Shown here in pieces: positions 25,901-37,700 of a stretch of 64,000 nt of DNA. The translations under genes were made by a program, and so were the position numbers. The stretch is from contig NC_051105.1 in assembly GCF_901709675.1 (NCBI RefSeq), forward strand, positions 5,757,104-5,821,103. The letters are read 5' to 3'. Source of the stretch: Syngnathus acus (lineage: Eukaryota; Chordata; Actinopteri; Syngnathiformes; Syngnathidae). Each line of letters begins with the position of its first letter. Position 1 is the first letter of the stretch. A model generated the notes under the pieces. That model had not been told where the DNA came from. It saw only the letters and a list, made by a program, of their open reading frames with translations, and ran no database searches.

Positions 25901-26934
25901 AACAAAACACACGGAATGAAGCCCTATTTCTGCTTTTCAAATAAAATGTTCTTTTATCAGTGACTACGAGATGTGAGTGTTTGGACTGCATCTTTGAAGA
26001 ATGTCAGCATACTTGGCCTGTTTTGCTCTGCTGGCCTCCATATTTGTGCTTGTTTTGTTTGTTTTCAACCCACACGTCATGTCACATATGCTCACTTAAG
26101 TGTATGTTTTCGAAAACCCAAAACATTTCCAAATATGAAAAACACAATTGCCATTCGCCATTTTTGTTTTAAACTCTTCCGTAAAAGTGAACAATATCAC
26201 CCATAAATGTTTTTTAAATAATGTATTTGATGTTTGTAATGAATTTCTGCTTTAAATGTACCCCTCGATTAAATCACATGATTAAACTCGTCTAATAGCA
26301 TTTGTGTCAACCTATATGCGCATCATCCTTTTTTTCCCCCAAATATTTTTACTTTATTTCTAAATAAATTTGTTTTGATGTTACGTATAAACTCGCACGT
26401 GCATGAAAACACGTATGAGAACACCTCCTACCAAATTTAAAGAACCAGAATAAAGCCATCTAAAGTGTTAAACGATATTGTTCATTGTTCGTTTTTATTT
26501 ATTTGCAGTGGTAGAATTTGCAGTGCAGCTTACAGCGTTAAAATTGTGTATGGATTTATTTTTTGATACATGTTTGTTTTGAAGGTCAAAATCCGGCCTT
26601 GGAAATAGCGGGCCAGCAACATAATCCTCAGGCATTAAAGAAGACATGGTGCACAACATTGACCGCAAAGCTCATTTTAATTGTAAACAAACACTTTCGA
26701 TAAAATTTAGATCATATGGACTGTACTGTATTCTTAATGATTTTTTTCACCGATTAAATCAGAAAGATTTGAAATATGCGAACTTGCATATATTTGATAT
26801 TTCTTCTGTTTAAAAAAAAAAAATTCGACTAGTTTTATTTTTCTTCATGTAACAAACAATAAATCTAATTAGAAAAAAATAGAAACAACTTACGCTCTCT
26901 GTACCGGTTTTCTCCTCTTGCGTCCTGCGTACAT
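10970..26934 (-). CDS. ahr1: Aryl hydrocarbon receptor 1 (AHR1), complete 11-exon gene
   Basis: Ligand-activated bHLH-PAS transcription factor; in the family it waits in the cytoplasm with HSP90/AIP, enters the nucleus on ligand binding, pairs with ARNT and binds XREs. Coding exons (high to low): 26934-26894, 24868-24681, 17360-17251, 15533-15444, 14861-14726, 13962-13829, 13745-13543, 13443-13334, 13112-12971, 12826-11266, 11110-10970; total 2856 nt, 951 aa. Exon 1 begins [13 protein letters not shown] (NLS). The bHLH is at about residues 27-80 with basic motif [15 protein letters not shown] is in exons 3-6 ([18 protein letters not shown]). PAS-B starts at residue 234 with LATPLQPPS-like and TKHKLDF motifs, [12 protein letters not shown], and IIATQ at about 377-381. 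The C-terminal half holds SQDESVY, an acidic [10 protein letters not shown] segment, a Q-rich stretch, and ends ADGFYL, like the mammalian GFL end. AHR1 rather than AHR2 because PAS-B and the tail resemble mammalian AHR. Exons and frame are secure; ahr1a/ahr1b assignment is not. Confidence 0.96.
13963..14725 (-). other. AHR1 intron 5, with a MITE insertion
   Basis: Phase 1 intron of 763 bp; much of its length beyond a core is the TIR element at 14028-14191. Nothing else recognised. Confidence 0.85.
14028..14191. mobile_element. 164-bp MITE with perfect 27-bp terminal inverted repeats
   Basis: The left end TACCGTAATTTTCGGACTAT followed by AAGTCGC is exactly inverted at the right end (GCGACTTATAGTCCGAAAAT then TACGGTA). 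Subterminal GCGACTTATACTC repeats occur inside. Non-coding. It is a common fish repeat design; see also 43840-44759 and 44793-45037, whose ends follow the same plan. Confidence 0.85.
15534..17250 (-). other. AHR1 intron 3
   Basis: Phase 0 intron of 1.7 kb. Contains one minus-strand match to the full XRE consensus (TAGCGTGACA, 16146-16155). No repeat or exon recognised. Confidence 0.85.
17361..24680 (-). other. AHR1 intron 2 (7.3 kb)
   Basis: Phase 1 intron between the bHLH exon and the first PAS-A exon. Mostly AT-rich, with a CpG-richer block near 24060-24250. No exon or intact mobile element recognised. Confidence 0.85.
24060..24250. promoter_or_regulatory. CpG-rich intronic block with XRE and CRE consensus sites
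   Basis: In an AT-rich intron this block is notably CpG-dense (GCGTACGCCGTTGGCG, CCGCCGCGCGTAG). It holds a full-consensus XRE, TGGCGTGCGA at 24124-24133, and a palindromic CRE, TGACGTCA at 24173-24180. It lies about 430-620 bp 3' of exon 2. Candidate enhancer or internal promoter by inference only. Confidence 0.35.
24869..26893 (-). other. AHR1 intron 1
   Basis: Phase 2 intron of 2.0 kb between the NLS exon and the bHLH exon. AT-rich; nothing else recognised. Confidence 0.9.
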
Positions 26935-27700
26935 GACGCTCCTGCTTATGTAAACCTGATGAGCCGCAAACACTCTGCGCCTCTTTCTTGCGCTACATGG
27001 ACGACCAGCGCAAATACTCCGCTTTTATTACAGCAAATCAACGCTACAAAAACATTTTCTTTTGAAATCAAAACAATCGAAAGAAACCACAGGCCTGGTT
27101 GTTGAAGAAAGCTTCCAACTGGACGGATGTTCGCTCCTTTAAAATTCACCAAAATGCTTCAGAATTGCCGGAATAATCCACAGTAGTTGTCCCATAGATG
27201 CACTTGTTCCAAGTAGGCACGCTCAATTTGTCACGTCCATGCGAGGTTACGGCCGTCACAAAAGATGCGCCAGGTGCACGCACGCGCGCCCCATCAGCGT
27301 TAAAGATGGGAAAAAACATTAAATTCGCTCCAGAAACGGAAACAAATATGAAAACAATTAACATGTTATACGGTAACATCGGCGCTGTGCTGAAAAATTA
27401 GCGGCCCCGATGCAAACTGCAGTGGAGGCAGGGGGAGGGGGGCGTTGGGAAGGTCCGCGGTGGCGCGCATTCCACCGGCGGGTACGCCCAGCACAGATTG
27501 ACGACGTGCTCGCGATCTCGCTTGCTCAGAGAGAAACTTATAAACGCTATAGCGGCCGGCGTGTGCGCGCGCATGCGGGAGAGTCTCCTGGAAACATGGT
27601 CCGTGTGGGTTCACGTGAGCGCGCACCGGCGACCCTCCAGGACCAATGAGCGCGAAGCAGGAGCGATGAAGGTTTTACATGTGAATATGGGTCAGGGGTG
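26935..27700 (-). promoter_or_regulatory. AHR1 5' UTR and promoter candidate (GC-rich)
   Basis: Directly upstream of the AHR1 start codon. The segment 27240-27660 is rich in CpG and GCGCGC motifs, unlike the AT-rich DNA around it, and contains an E-box CACGTG near 27612. No TATA box was recognised. The transcription start cannot be placed. Confidence 0.5.
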
Positions 27701-27813
27701 AGGCTCTTACATGACGTGTCCATTATCCTCACTTGATTGTAATTTCCGTATGAATAATTAATATGTCGTCTTATTTAAAAATATTTGAGTGGTAATTTAT
27801 CCGGCAATATGTT

Positions 27814-27985
27814 TAATTGCCGCCACCACAAATGGCTTATGGCTAAAAATTAAGGTGACCACTGCACAATTAATTTAGAATCCATCCATCCATCATCGAT
27901 GGATGGATGGATGGATGGATCTAAAATTAATTGTGCAGTGTTTTTGTATATTTTAGCCATAAGGCATTTGTGGTGGCGGCAATTA
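27814..27985. repeat. 172-bp imperfect palindrome centred on (GGAT)n
   Basis: The left arm, starting TAATTGCCGCCACCACAAAT, returns inverted at the right as ATTTGTGGTGGCGGCAATTA. The homology continues through TTATGGCTAAAA and ACTGCACAATTAATTT and meets at CATCCATCATCGATGGATGG. The arms are about 85 bp with a few mismatches and a small indel, and no real loop. It could extrude as a cruciform; it may be a fold-back MITE. About 0.9 kb upstream of the AHR1 start codon. Confidence 0.9.
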
Positions 27986-27987
27986 GA

Positions 27988-28106
27988 CATATCCATCAAT
28001 CCATCGAACCATCCATCGATCCATCGAACCATCCATCCATCTATCCATCCATGCATCTATCCATCCATGCATCCATCCATCCATGCATCCATCCATCCAT
28101 CCATCG
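27988..28106. repeat. (CCAT)n tetranucleotide microsatellite
   Basis: Imperfect CCAT/ATCC repeats with ATCGA and ATGCA variants, following the palindrome directly and of the same unit as its centre. Confidence 0.9.
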
Positions 28107-28424
28107 TGAGATTTTCTTATACTGCCTGAGCCTTGGCTTAATAAAACTCGAGAAACATATTGCCATCGAATATTGAACAACAGCCTTAAATGTGTCCATA
28201 TAAAACGTTGACTCTCAATGGATTTGAGAGCAAATCAATGCATAAAACATAAGGTCCAGAGGCCTCAGTAAAATGGTGGCTACACTGTCATAGCGAGTGA
28301 GCGTGTCCATGCGGCCATATGACACGCGTGTGTTTTGACAGGACACAAAGACACACAAGATGCGTCTCTATGCGCAAATGCAAACATTGGGGTCACATGA
28401 CCGCTTTGCACACCCCTTTAGGGT

Positions 28425-28445
28425 GCACACACACACACACACACA
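28425..28445. repeat. (CA)n microsatellite
   Basis: About 10 CA units. Confidence 0.95.
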
Positions 28446-28545
28446 TGCAAAGAAACACAAACATGTGCACACTAAACTAGGCCAGTGAGCCAAAGGGTTG
28501 TGTTGTTAGTGTGAAAGGTTCACTGTCAACAGATCTGCTCTCGTT

Positions 28546-28588
28546 CACACACACACACACACACGCGCGCGCGCACACACGCACGCAC
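28546..28588. repeat. (CA)n(CG)n compound microsatellite
   Basis: CA repeats pass into GCGCGC and back to CACGCA; alternating purine-pyrimidine throughout. Confidence 0.9.
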
Positions 28589-29287
28589 AGATGATGGTGA
28601 TAAAAGTTGAGAGGACACCAAATTGGTAAACACATTTTTTTTTCCTCTCATGAAACCTTCAATGTTGAATTCAGTGAGAGCATTGACGAAATATGTGTGG
28701 AAAATCAGATTTACGACATCCCAAGTGGATGTCAGCAGTGGCCATAGCCACTACACAGCATTGCTGCACACTGCTTCCACCTCTTCAGATGCTGGATGGT
28801 GAACCAGAATTTCTCAAAGTAACTCTCCATGTCTATATTGAACTCCTCACATGCCTTAAACTTTTTCCTCAGTGACCACCAAAGCTTGGGTCCCATAATA
28901 ACAATACAATATTTTGGATGTGTTGAACAGTAGCATAGGTTCCCACATCTATGGAAAGTCGCTTGAGCATTTTAACCAGTATTTTAAAAAAAATCCAGTT
29001 TGGGGTCAATGTTCGAGTATCTTTATTGTCCTCACTAGTAAGACAATAGAGCACACTAGTAGAATGGCCCACCAATAGAACAACTGTGTCTTATTTTTGT
29101 TTTGTTTTTTTACTATTATTGACTCTTTTGGACAAAGTTATTGCAGAATTAAACCTGAAAAATACTGTAAACTGCTGTGCTTGCACTGGAAGAAACACTA
29201 CTAGATGGTACAACCTCTAGTAGGCATAAATTACAGACTCTAGTAACCTCCTGTATCCTATTTTAGTAGCACCAAAATATAGTAGTG

Positions 29288-29345
29288 CAGGGGTGTCAAA
29301 CTCATTTTTTTCGTGGGCCGCATCACCCTCAAATTCCAATGACAG
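29288..29345. mobile_element. hAT-type element end
   Basis: CAGGGGTGTCAAACTCATTT followed by GGGCCGCAT is the standard terminus of a vertebrate hAT family. The opposite end was not located, so treated as a fragment. Confidence 0.6.
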
Positions 29346-30579
29346 GGGCGAGAGAAATGACTTGTTGGATATAAACAAAGGTTGACTCGAGCACAAACAT
29401 TTGACTATAGCGCTCTCTAGCGGATACATACAGACAATGCAGTCTGTATTGACAACAGGCACGTTTGAATTAATTTATTCAAAGAGAATATTTAAATCCC
29501 GTGTACAAAATTAGTAAGCGATACATGAAAATACCATATTATATATAAACAAAAAGTCACACTGCTCCATTTTAAAATTATATGCATATATTCATATTTA
29601 TTAAAAAATATTATACAGTAGACAAAAAAGATAACTGACACATAATAATAATGACTAAAATAACTGGGTTACATGCAAGTGAAGCAAGTTACTGATACAT
29701 GAATTTGGCTGAGGTAGCTTAAGTGGCTCCAGTCTCGAAACAGGACGTCCCTAAGGCTTGGTTTTAGTTCAAACTGAGTGATCACATCAACCTCTTTTTC
29801 CTCCATCTTTCACTTACCCATTGAGATAGATACTGTAGACAAGATAGATAGACAGAAGATAGATGGATGAATAGAGATCAATACTGGTCAAAGCTGCCAC
29901 AATGTCTGAGGAGGGTGTTCACAGTGAGATGCGTATGCTGGTTGGGATTCCTGGCATTTTATTAAGTGCACTTCTTGCGAACGGAAAAGCCACTGAAGAA
30001 AATGTTCCCTTAACGAAGGATACAAAAACACAAGTTCTTATCAAGGCCACCGATCGGACACTTTTTTTTTTTTTCCAATAGCGTAAAGGTAAAAGCAAGG
30101 GAAGGCAGTACAGCATGTCAAGTAATAATGATGCTAGCTTGCAAGCCTTGCAACAAAGGTCCATGCACTAGTACACACAGTGGATATCAATGCCCACCTG
30201 CTGTTCTACACAGATGCTCTACACAGCAGCATGGGAGAAAGCCAGGAAAATGCCAGGCAGTGTGAAAGCAGTTACAAGTACTTTATCTCGCCTGAAGGGG
30301 ACATCCTTTACATGCACTCTTGTCCTTTCAGAGGAAGTAGCTCAGGCCCATGGAAAAAAATCAAAAGTCCATCTTGAGCTCTATCATTGTTTCAAGTGCA
30401 TTAAAACAGTGCTACCTCGTGATTATTTTATCCATTTGGCTGCGGCGTCACGTTGCTACAGATGTGCACCATACACAGCTGGCTGAAAGTCTTCCCATAC
30501 ATAGGAAGAAAAAAAAAAGGCATGTGTACTGTATCTTTGTATGTTGAGTACGTATGTATGAGTATGTATGGGTAATTTG

Positions 30580-30664
30580 GTGTCACGTGCCCGGTGAATG
30601 GCTGGCAACCAATCCAGGGCATAAACTGAAAAAAAAAGATGATGACAGAAGATTATTGGATGGA
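30580..30664 (+). mobile_element. SINE 3' tail fragment
   Basis: GTGAATGGCTGGCAACCAAT then CCAGGGCATAAACTG and a closing ATTGGATGGA match the end of the teleost tRNA-like SINE (compare 5727-5985). Only the tail is present. Confidence 0.55.
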
Positions 30665-30707
30665 CTCATAGTTTTTAACCATTTTTTAACCATTAAATAT
30701 TTCATTG

Positions 30708-30713
30708 TTTATT
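30708..30713 (-). terminator. Candidate AHR2 polyadenylation signal
   Basis: AATAAA on the minus strand about 1 kb past the AHR2 stop codon. Not unique; shown as a candidate only. Confidence 0.25.
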
Positions 30714-31009
30714 TTAGATAATTTAAAATTATATGCTTGATTCATTTCCCAAATGTATGTAAATTTTAGACTTTGTCTAGGGTGGGCCAGTGTGTGTGTG
30801 CATGTGTTTATACACACACACACGTACACACTGTATATGTATAGCCTTTGTTATGAAACAAAATGAATCTTTGGCTGTTTCCATTCACGTCTTCATACTT
30901 CATTCGTATTATATGGAAATTTAATGCGAGTAAATATGGCAGACACAAGAGAGTATATATGTGAAAGTATGTGCGAGGGTTGGCTTATAAGCGCTGATAC
31001 TGCATATGC

Positions 31010-31029
31010 GGGGGGGGGGGGGGGGGGGG
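31010..31029 (+). repeat. Poly-G tract (20 G)
   Basis: Uninterrupted run of 20 G. Confidence 0.95.
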
Positions 31030-31736
31030 TTCTGCTGCCAGCAACACTTGCAGGCGCATGATTGACGAGCGAAGAAGCCTTCTCCGTCTAAGTGGAGAAA
31101 CAAAAATGAAACGTAAGACTATGCAAAGGAAAATATATGCAAGCTGTATACTCCGCATTTGAGCTTAGCGTGCCGGCTCATAAAATTTGAGTATTCTACT
31201 TTTGAAGACATTCATCTGTGATGAACAGTCTGACTAAAAGATTTGTAGTCAGTCATGAAATACAACAAATTGACTTCTTTTTTTAAGCGATTTGCTTTTT
31301 AGCTAGCAGTCTTTATGGCTAGTAGTCTTATTGGATGATGAAATAAGACTTATGCTGCTGTCCTATTAGTTGCAAAAAGCCCGACACCACTACACTATGC
31401 CCAGCACCGCACCACAGGGCCTCCAATGAGTTTCCATCACAACAGCCAGATTGGTAGATAGATCAACTGTAATCAAGCTTGCGTTGCATTATTCACGCTT
31501 GCAGCGTGTTGTAAAATTTCACAATGTCAGCCACGATGCCAAATATGAATTGATGTAGCGTCATCGCAAAGTATCTTGTTTTGGGGCTGGGCTAATGGGA
31601 AAGTGCTTATAAAGGCTTAAACATTTTGGGGTGGACCTGCTCACGGAAAAATTGACTCAGTTTTCCTGGAAATTCTAGCAATTTGGTCAAATCAACGAAC
31701 AAGATGAGCCTGAACATGTGTTTGTACCTGCACATA

Positions 31737-34700
31737 TCATTCTTGGTAGCACTGAAGGTTAAAGCCTAGCTCCGGCGTTGACTTGTTGGACAGCGGCATC
31801 ACGAGATTGATGTTGGGGTTTTCCTGGCTGATGGACGAGGTGCCCACCACAGGCTGACTGCTACCCCACTGGATGAAGCAGTCGCCCTTCAGGGGACTCT
31901 GGTTCAGGCACGTTTCCCTCTGGCAGGACGACTCTGCGTACATGCAGCTGCTGTGATTGGCCACCTGGCCGCACAGCAACGTGCCCTGCTGAGCGTGTTC
32001 CAGCCCGTTGACGGCCCTTGGCCAGGGGCCGGCACGTGGGAATGTTTGGTTTTCCGAAACCGGGGCTTTGTGCGTAACGGGTGCATTGGGCAGTTTATAC
32101 TGGTCCTGGGACCATGGAGGAGGGCAAGTTGTTGGATCAGGCATGGCGGTATTGTGGTTGTTAAAGTCATTGCAAGGAATTGAGGACGGCGTCACAGAGT
32201 AGATGTTATTCTGATGATGTTGAATGGGCTGCTGCTGCTGCCGCTGCTGGTGCTGCTGCTGCTGCTGGTGTCCAAAGTCTGGAACGCGAACCGGAGCACC
32301 ACCAGAAGAAGAATCAGGCACAACAAGTTCTGGGAGTTCTATTTCTGGGCTGAAAATGTCTGGAAGTTGCAGCTGCTGAAGATCAGCCCGGTGCTTATTT
32401 GCAGGTCCCGGTAGGGGTCCGCAGTGGGAAAGCTTCTGGCCGACGACGAAAGCCGAAGCAGATCCCGCTGAGCGGAAGTTGTTGGACTGAGGGAAAACCC
32501 CACTCTGGGACGTCGTGGGGAACTGCTGCTGTGGTTGCACGAATGCGTCCTGCTTCAGGCAAGTGGCGGGGCACGGGTCACCATTCTCTTTGAACAAAAC
32601 GGAATCGATTTGGTCGAAAATCTCGCTGATGAGGACATTGTCCAACTCGGACCGCACGTTGTCCTGCTGGTCTCTCTCCCGACCCAAGCGCTTGAGTGAC
32701 TCCTCCCACTGCATTAGCTCGGAATCGTCCACCTCCAGGTTCTCCAGGGCGCCGCAGAAGTCGCCCTTCTGCGCCATCTCCTGCAGGTTGTCAATCACAG
32801 CCATCACCGACTGCTTAGTCTCCTCCTTCACCACGATGGGGCTGCTGAAAGAGGCCCCCGCTCCCGTTTCCTTCCAAGCGTTACTAGGCACGCTCACCAG
32901 CGCTCGACTGTCCATGAAGATTTGATCCAGAGGAAAAGCCACCTCTGGCGTGGGCTTGTAGGCAGACTCGTCCTGACTGAGGAAGCAGTCCAGTAGTGAG
33001 CGGGGCAACTGCGTCTCCTTGCTGGCGCCCATGTCATCATTATTGTTGAACATTTTGTTGAACTGTATCTGCGTGAGGTCCATGGTCGGGCCGGTGTTAT
33101 AAAGCACAGCCTCGCCCGTGGTGAAGCTGAAGGGCAGCTGCATCCTCCTCTTGAGGAGGTAGTCCTCACCCTCAGCGTTGCTGCAACACGCAAAGCGGAG
33201 GTCGGGTTAGTTGAGTAAAGACAGAGATGATTAAAACCAGACAAACTTTGTGATTGATATATTTTACACTCACACTACAGCTCGCTGATAGGCGATGATG
33301 AAGTCAGGTCTCCCTCCTTTGTAGATCAGCTTGGCGTTGGCTTTGACCCAAACCCAGCTTCCCGACTTACTCAGGAGACGGAAAGTCGTCAAGCCGCTTT
33401 CTCCAGTTTTAATCACTGTAAAAACATACACATGGTGTTCTGTAATTAGCAGGAGCAGCATTTGGCGAGTCTTTCAATCCACCTCCCAAATGATCAAATC
33501 GTCCGACATACTTCGAAGGTGGTTGTCGGCACAGTACATCATGTCGGCGGCGTGGATAAACTGGTAGCCGGAGCCTTTCATGCAAAGCTCTGTCTCCGAG
33601 TAGCCCAAAATAATCTTCCCCCTACAGGAAAGAAACCAGGTCACTCATTTTCCCGGAAGAAATGAGGGATGGAAGTGTTGGGTGTCACCTGCTGTCAACG
33701 CCCATCGGAGTGAAGTCCAGCTTGTGCTTGGTCTGAAAGAGCAACATTTTGGAGCGGATCTCCACGATGGACGAAGACTGGACGGGCATGGCGATGGCAA
33801 AGAGCGCAAGCTGAGGGTGGCCGTGCGACCCGTTCTCCCTGTAGACGTTTTGGCCATGAAGGTACTTGAGACGTCCCTGGAATTTGAGAGCCTGGCGCAG
33901 AGATGACAGCACAATTAAAGCAGGCGACTCGTGAGGACATTTGTACATTGGTGATGGCGACCCTCACTAAAAAGCCAGATGAGTTGTCCAGGAGGCAACG
34001 GAAGCGACACACAAAACTTCTCTCCAGGAAGGACGAGTTCTCTGGAGGAAGGTGATCGGGATTGTAGAACTCTGTGTTCATGCATTCCTCCAAGTCTGAC
34101 AAGGCGAGAAGAACGCACCAGCATGAGTACTTCATAATAGTGTTCAAGAATGGCCGAGCAAAGCTAAAAATGTTTCTTTTTTTGAAGCTGTTCATTCCAT
34201 ACACACAGAAAAATATAAAATTTTATAGAATGACTGGACCGCAATTTTCCCTGATTTTTGCTTTGGATGGCTTTGTCAATTACTTGATGTTAAAAGATCC
34301 AAGGCCACATACCTTGTCCATCTATAGCAGGTGAATTCAGAGCAAAGTTGAGGTTCTGCTTGAACGTAGCACGATCGTCCGTGTGGATGAGCTCAAAGAC
34401 ACTCTGGTGGACCACGTCCGACTGCGCGGGGGAAAAAAAACAACATTTCAGCCGACAGTAGTGGGTTAAAAAAAATTCCAAACAAATATTCACCTGCTGA
34501 AAGCCAAGGTACTCTTTAATGGTGGGCGACACGTAGAACACGGACCCCTCAGACGTGACCACCACTACGAAGCCATTCAGTGCCTGCAACGTCACACCTT
34601 AGTGTCACTTTTTCTATTTGTCAACATGGAAGAAATTCTGGTTTCCCAGCATAATTGGACTTGGCTATTACCTGAAGCAGCAGGTCCCCCTCAGAGAAGC

Positions 34701-37700
34701 CTTTGGTCACCAAGTTGTTGCCGTTGGCTCCAGTAAATCCACAGCTGCTGCTGTTCTTTATTGTCGCTGCAAGAGTGATAAAGGTAAACATCACAAGTGG
34801 GATACTTAGTGGCCTTAGCATGCATGGCACTTGCTCAGTTTGAAGAGGTTTGCTTGTACAGCTGCTGTGTTTATCCACTCAGTGGCAGGAGAGCAAAAAA
34901 AATGTGCCTTGGCTTGTTTGAGGCAAAAACTCGCCTTGTAATCTTTTCTTTAACAAGACGTCCAAAAGGAGGGAAAGAAAAAGAGGTAATATTTGACCAC
35001 TTGCATATTTTCCACACCACAAAAGCAAAACTCTAAACCTGGTTTGCGTGTTTGTGCTACAATGGTCGAGTCCAAAGACTAGCCAGGTTCACAGCTGCGT
35101 ATTTACTTTGGCATCTCGTGCCACTATTGTGTAAGCACATCACTGTTATGGGCGGAGCTGCTTATCAGTGTTCATCAGACTGCAATTCAAAGGACTATTG
35201 TAGCTTTTGGAAAACATGAAGATCATTTTATGACCTACTCCAAGCACGATATTTTGTTTGACGGGTTCTTTTCCCTCAACTGCAGATGGAGTAGGCTAGG
35301 GTGTAGCGTGATCTATTACGAAAAGGAGGTCGTGTCATTAAAACGTTTTAGTTTCATTGTGTTTGTCCAGCGCCAACACGAGGCTATTGAGACCTCTCAC
35401 TGGTGTTTAGTTGAAATTTCTCACATGCATAACAATAAAAAAAATAAAAAAAACTCTCTTCCTGCATCTGTGTGAAGCTTTTGTTGTGCTTTTGTAAGCA
35501 ATCGCTTACAGGAGAACTTCCCTGATTGCCACTACGGGAACATCCCAGGAAATGGTCTTTTCCAAATGGACCATCCAGTCCAGTCACGCCACCCCCCCAC
35601 CCCACACACACAAACAAACTTGAAATACAACCCTTGAATGTAACCACGAGCTCCAGTATAATGTCATCAGAAATAACAAGTATATCACTTTCATGGTTCA
35701 GTTTTAACAAAACCTCCCAAAAAAATGAATGCAGCCAGGCCACTCCTATTCCATATCTGGAAAAACCACCAAGAGCCCGTCAACTGTTTTTCCCCTCCCT
35801 CCATTCAGACCTCGCGTGAGTAAGTGGGCCTCTCAGGGGCCTCGTGTTTGTTTTCATTGGCGTTCTCTTCCCCAGCGGTGAACCTTCTCTTCCATCTCTT
35901 TCCATTATTAACCCGCCTGACAATTTCTGGTGCCGCTCCGTGCAAACGTCCAACAGGAATTCCTCGCAAGATGGGCTTGATGCCTCGTGGATCCTTGCCA
36001 GCATCTCTCGCAGACAAGAACATGTTTTAATTGATCATTTCCTGCTTTTTTGCTCTTAGGAAGCACAAGTCAGAGTTGCAGTCCTGCCTGACTTTGTTAT
36101 CGGGCAACAACAAACGAGATTAGTATAACAATGAAATTTGTTTTCCATTGTTGCCAATTACAGAATGCCGTGCAGCTTTGGGAAAACACACACTGTTGCC
36201 ACAGAGTAAGGCTCATACTATGTGCAAATCAAGTTAAGCTTATGAATGTCAAGCAGGTTCCAAGTTACTGTCGTAAAAATGAGTCAATTGAGTAGATGAC
36301 AAATTTGAAAGTTGAGTAAAGTCACATGTGGAGTCCAACATACAGATCGATTACATTTGTTTTGTTTTTTTTGCACCCTGTCAGAGTCAAGTCACGTTTT
36401 GAGTAGCACATTTTTGGGGCCGAAAACTTTTTGTCATAGTTTTTCCGGTCCTACCTGCGATTTGTACTCAGGAGGAACTTGTATTTATTAAATAATAAAG
36501 TGGTGTTCCTCAAAGCTCTTTACAGTGAATTCTTCATCCACAGACTGATGACGCAGCATGACATATTGAAAATATAACCGTAAGCGTAAACAGGCAAGCT
36601 TGTCAAATCATGCCTTTCAAGTGAAAGCGCAACAAGTCCCAAGATTTAAAATTGGCCTTGCGGGTCTAACTCGATTTAGTGACCTGACCTCAGGCAATAT
36701 CTTGCTTCATAGACTTCGGTGAAAAACAAAAATAAGGAGTATTTCAAAACAGTGCATTTCTCCATAAAAGGAAAGCCTTTGACCAACGACAACAAAAAAA
36801 GCCTACATCATATTTAACTATAATCTCAAACTTAAAATGCACCCAGAAAGCTCCTTCCAGTACTTTTGTCTTTTTTTAAACCAAGTGTAACGTGACACCA
36901 CGAGAGGCCCTCTTTTCTGGAGCTTCCTCTTTGCAGATGGGCCATTATGGGATTGGAGAAACAAACGCGTTTGACTGCAGACTAACATTGCCGTCGCACT
37001 AGAAACGAGCTGGGTTCAAAATATCCGACGCCAACCATCATTCTTACGTTAAATCCATTGCTGGGAATTTGAGTGAAACTTGTGCAGTCTTCTTGAGAGT
37101 GCTAACTTGTTGTCTGTCACTGGGGCAAAAGGGAGAGTCAGAAGGGGAAGAAGTGGGGAGAGGCGGGGCCAGGAAATGCAGTCACGGCTTGGAGATCTGC
37201 CAGACTGCGAGCGAGTATAAAGCATGCCGGCAATGCAAAGGGGGATATTATCTTGATTTGAAAACATTTAGTTCCAGTTGATCCTGTACAGAGATTGCTG
37301 TTCTCACGCATATGTGCAAGGGAAAAGGCTGCAAATGGCAGCCAGCACAGTTTCTGGGTTCGCTTGCTCCAGAGGTTCAATCCTCCTCCCCTTCAGTTGT
37401 GTGACAAATCACACAGATTACTTTCAGGATTTCCACACAGGAAACGAACCTATTTAGGTGATTCAACAACAGTGTCATGGCAATGTTTCGGAGAAAGGGA
37501 GGGGAAGTTGAACTGGACCTTTTCTTTATGGAGAGTGAAGTTTCCTGATTCCTGCGATCGTGTTGGCACTTTTGCAAGTGTGCTTTACTTATCTGAAAAA
37601 ATAGAAACTCACTAAAAAGTTTGGACTTAAGGGAAGAACGTGCTCTAGGGTCGGGTTAACCTCGAGAAGGCAAATCTACATGATTACACGCTATTCAGGT

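Larger units (their letters stand above)
28107..31736. other. AHR2 3' flank/AHR1 upstream interval
   Basis: No exon supported. Holds CA/CG microsatellites (28425-28445, 28546-28588), a hAT-type fragment at 29288, a SINE tail near 30580, a 20-G tract at 31010, and a possible AHR2 polyA signal at 30708-30713 (AATAAA on minus, about 1 kb past the stop). Confidence 0.55.

Noticed and set aside
27899-28176. Open frames with repeated HPSIHPSIH or GWMDGWM residues
   Set aside because: Translations of the CCAT/GGAT microsatellite, not proteins.
32515-32925. 136-codon plus-strand frame
   Set aside because: Antisense shadow of AHR2 exon 10.
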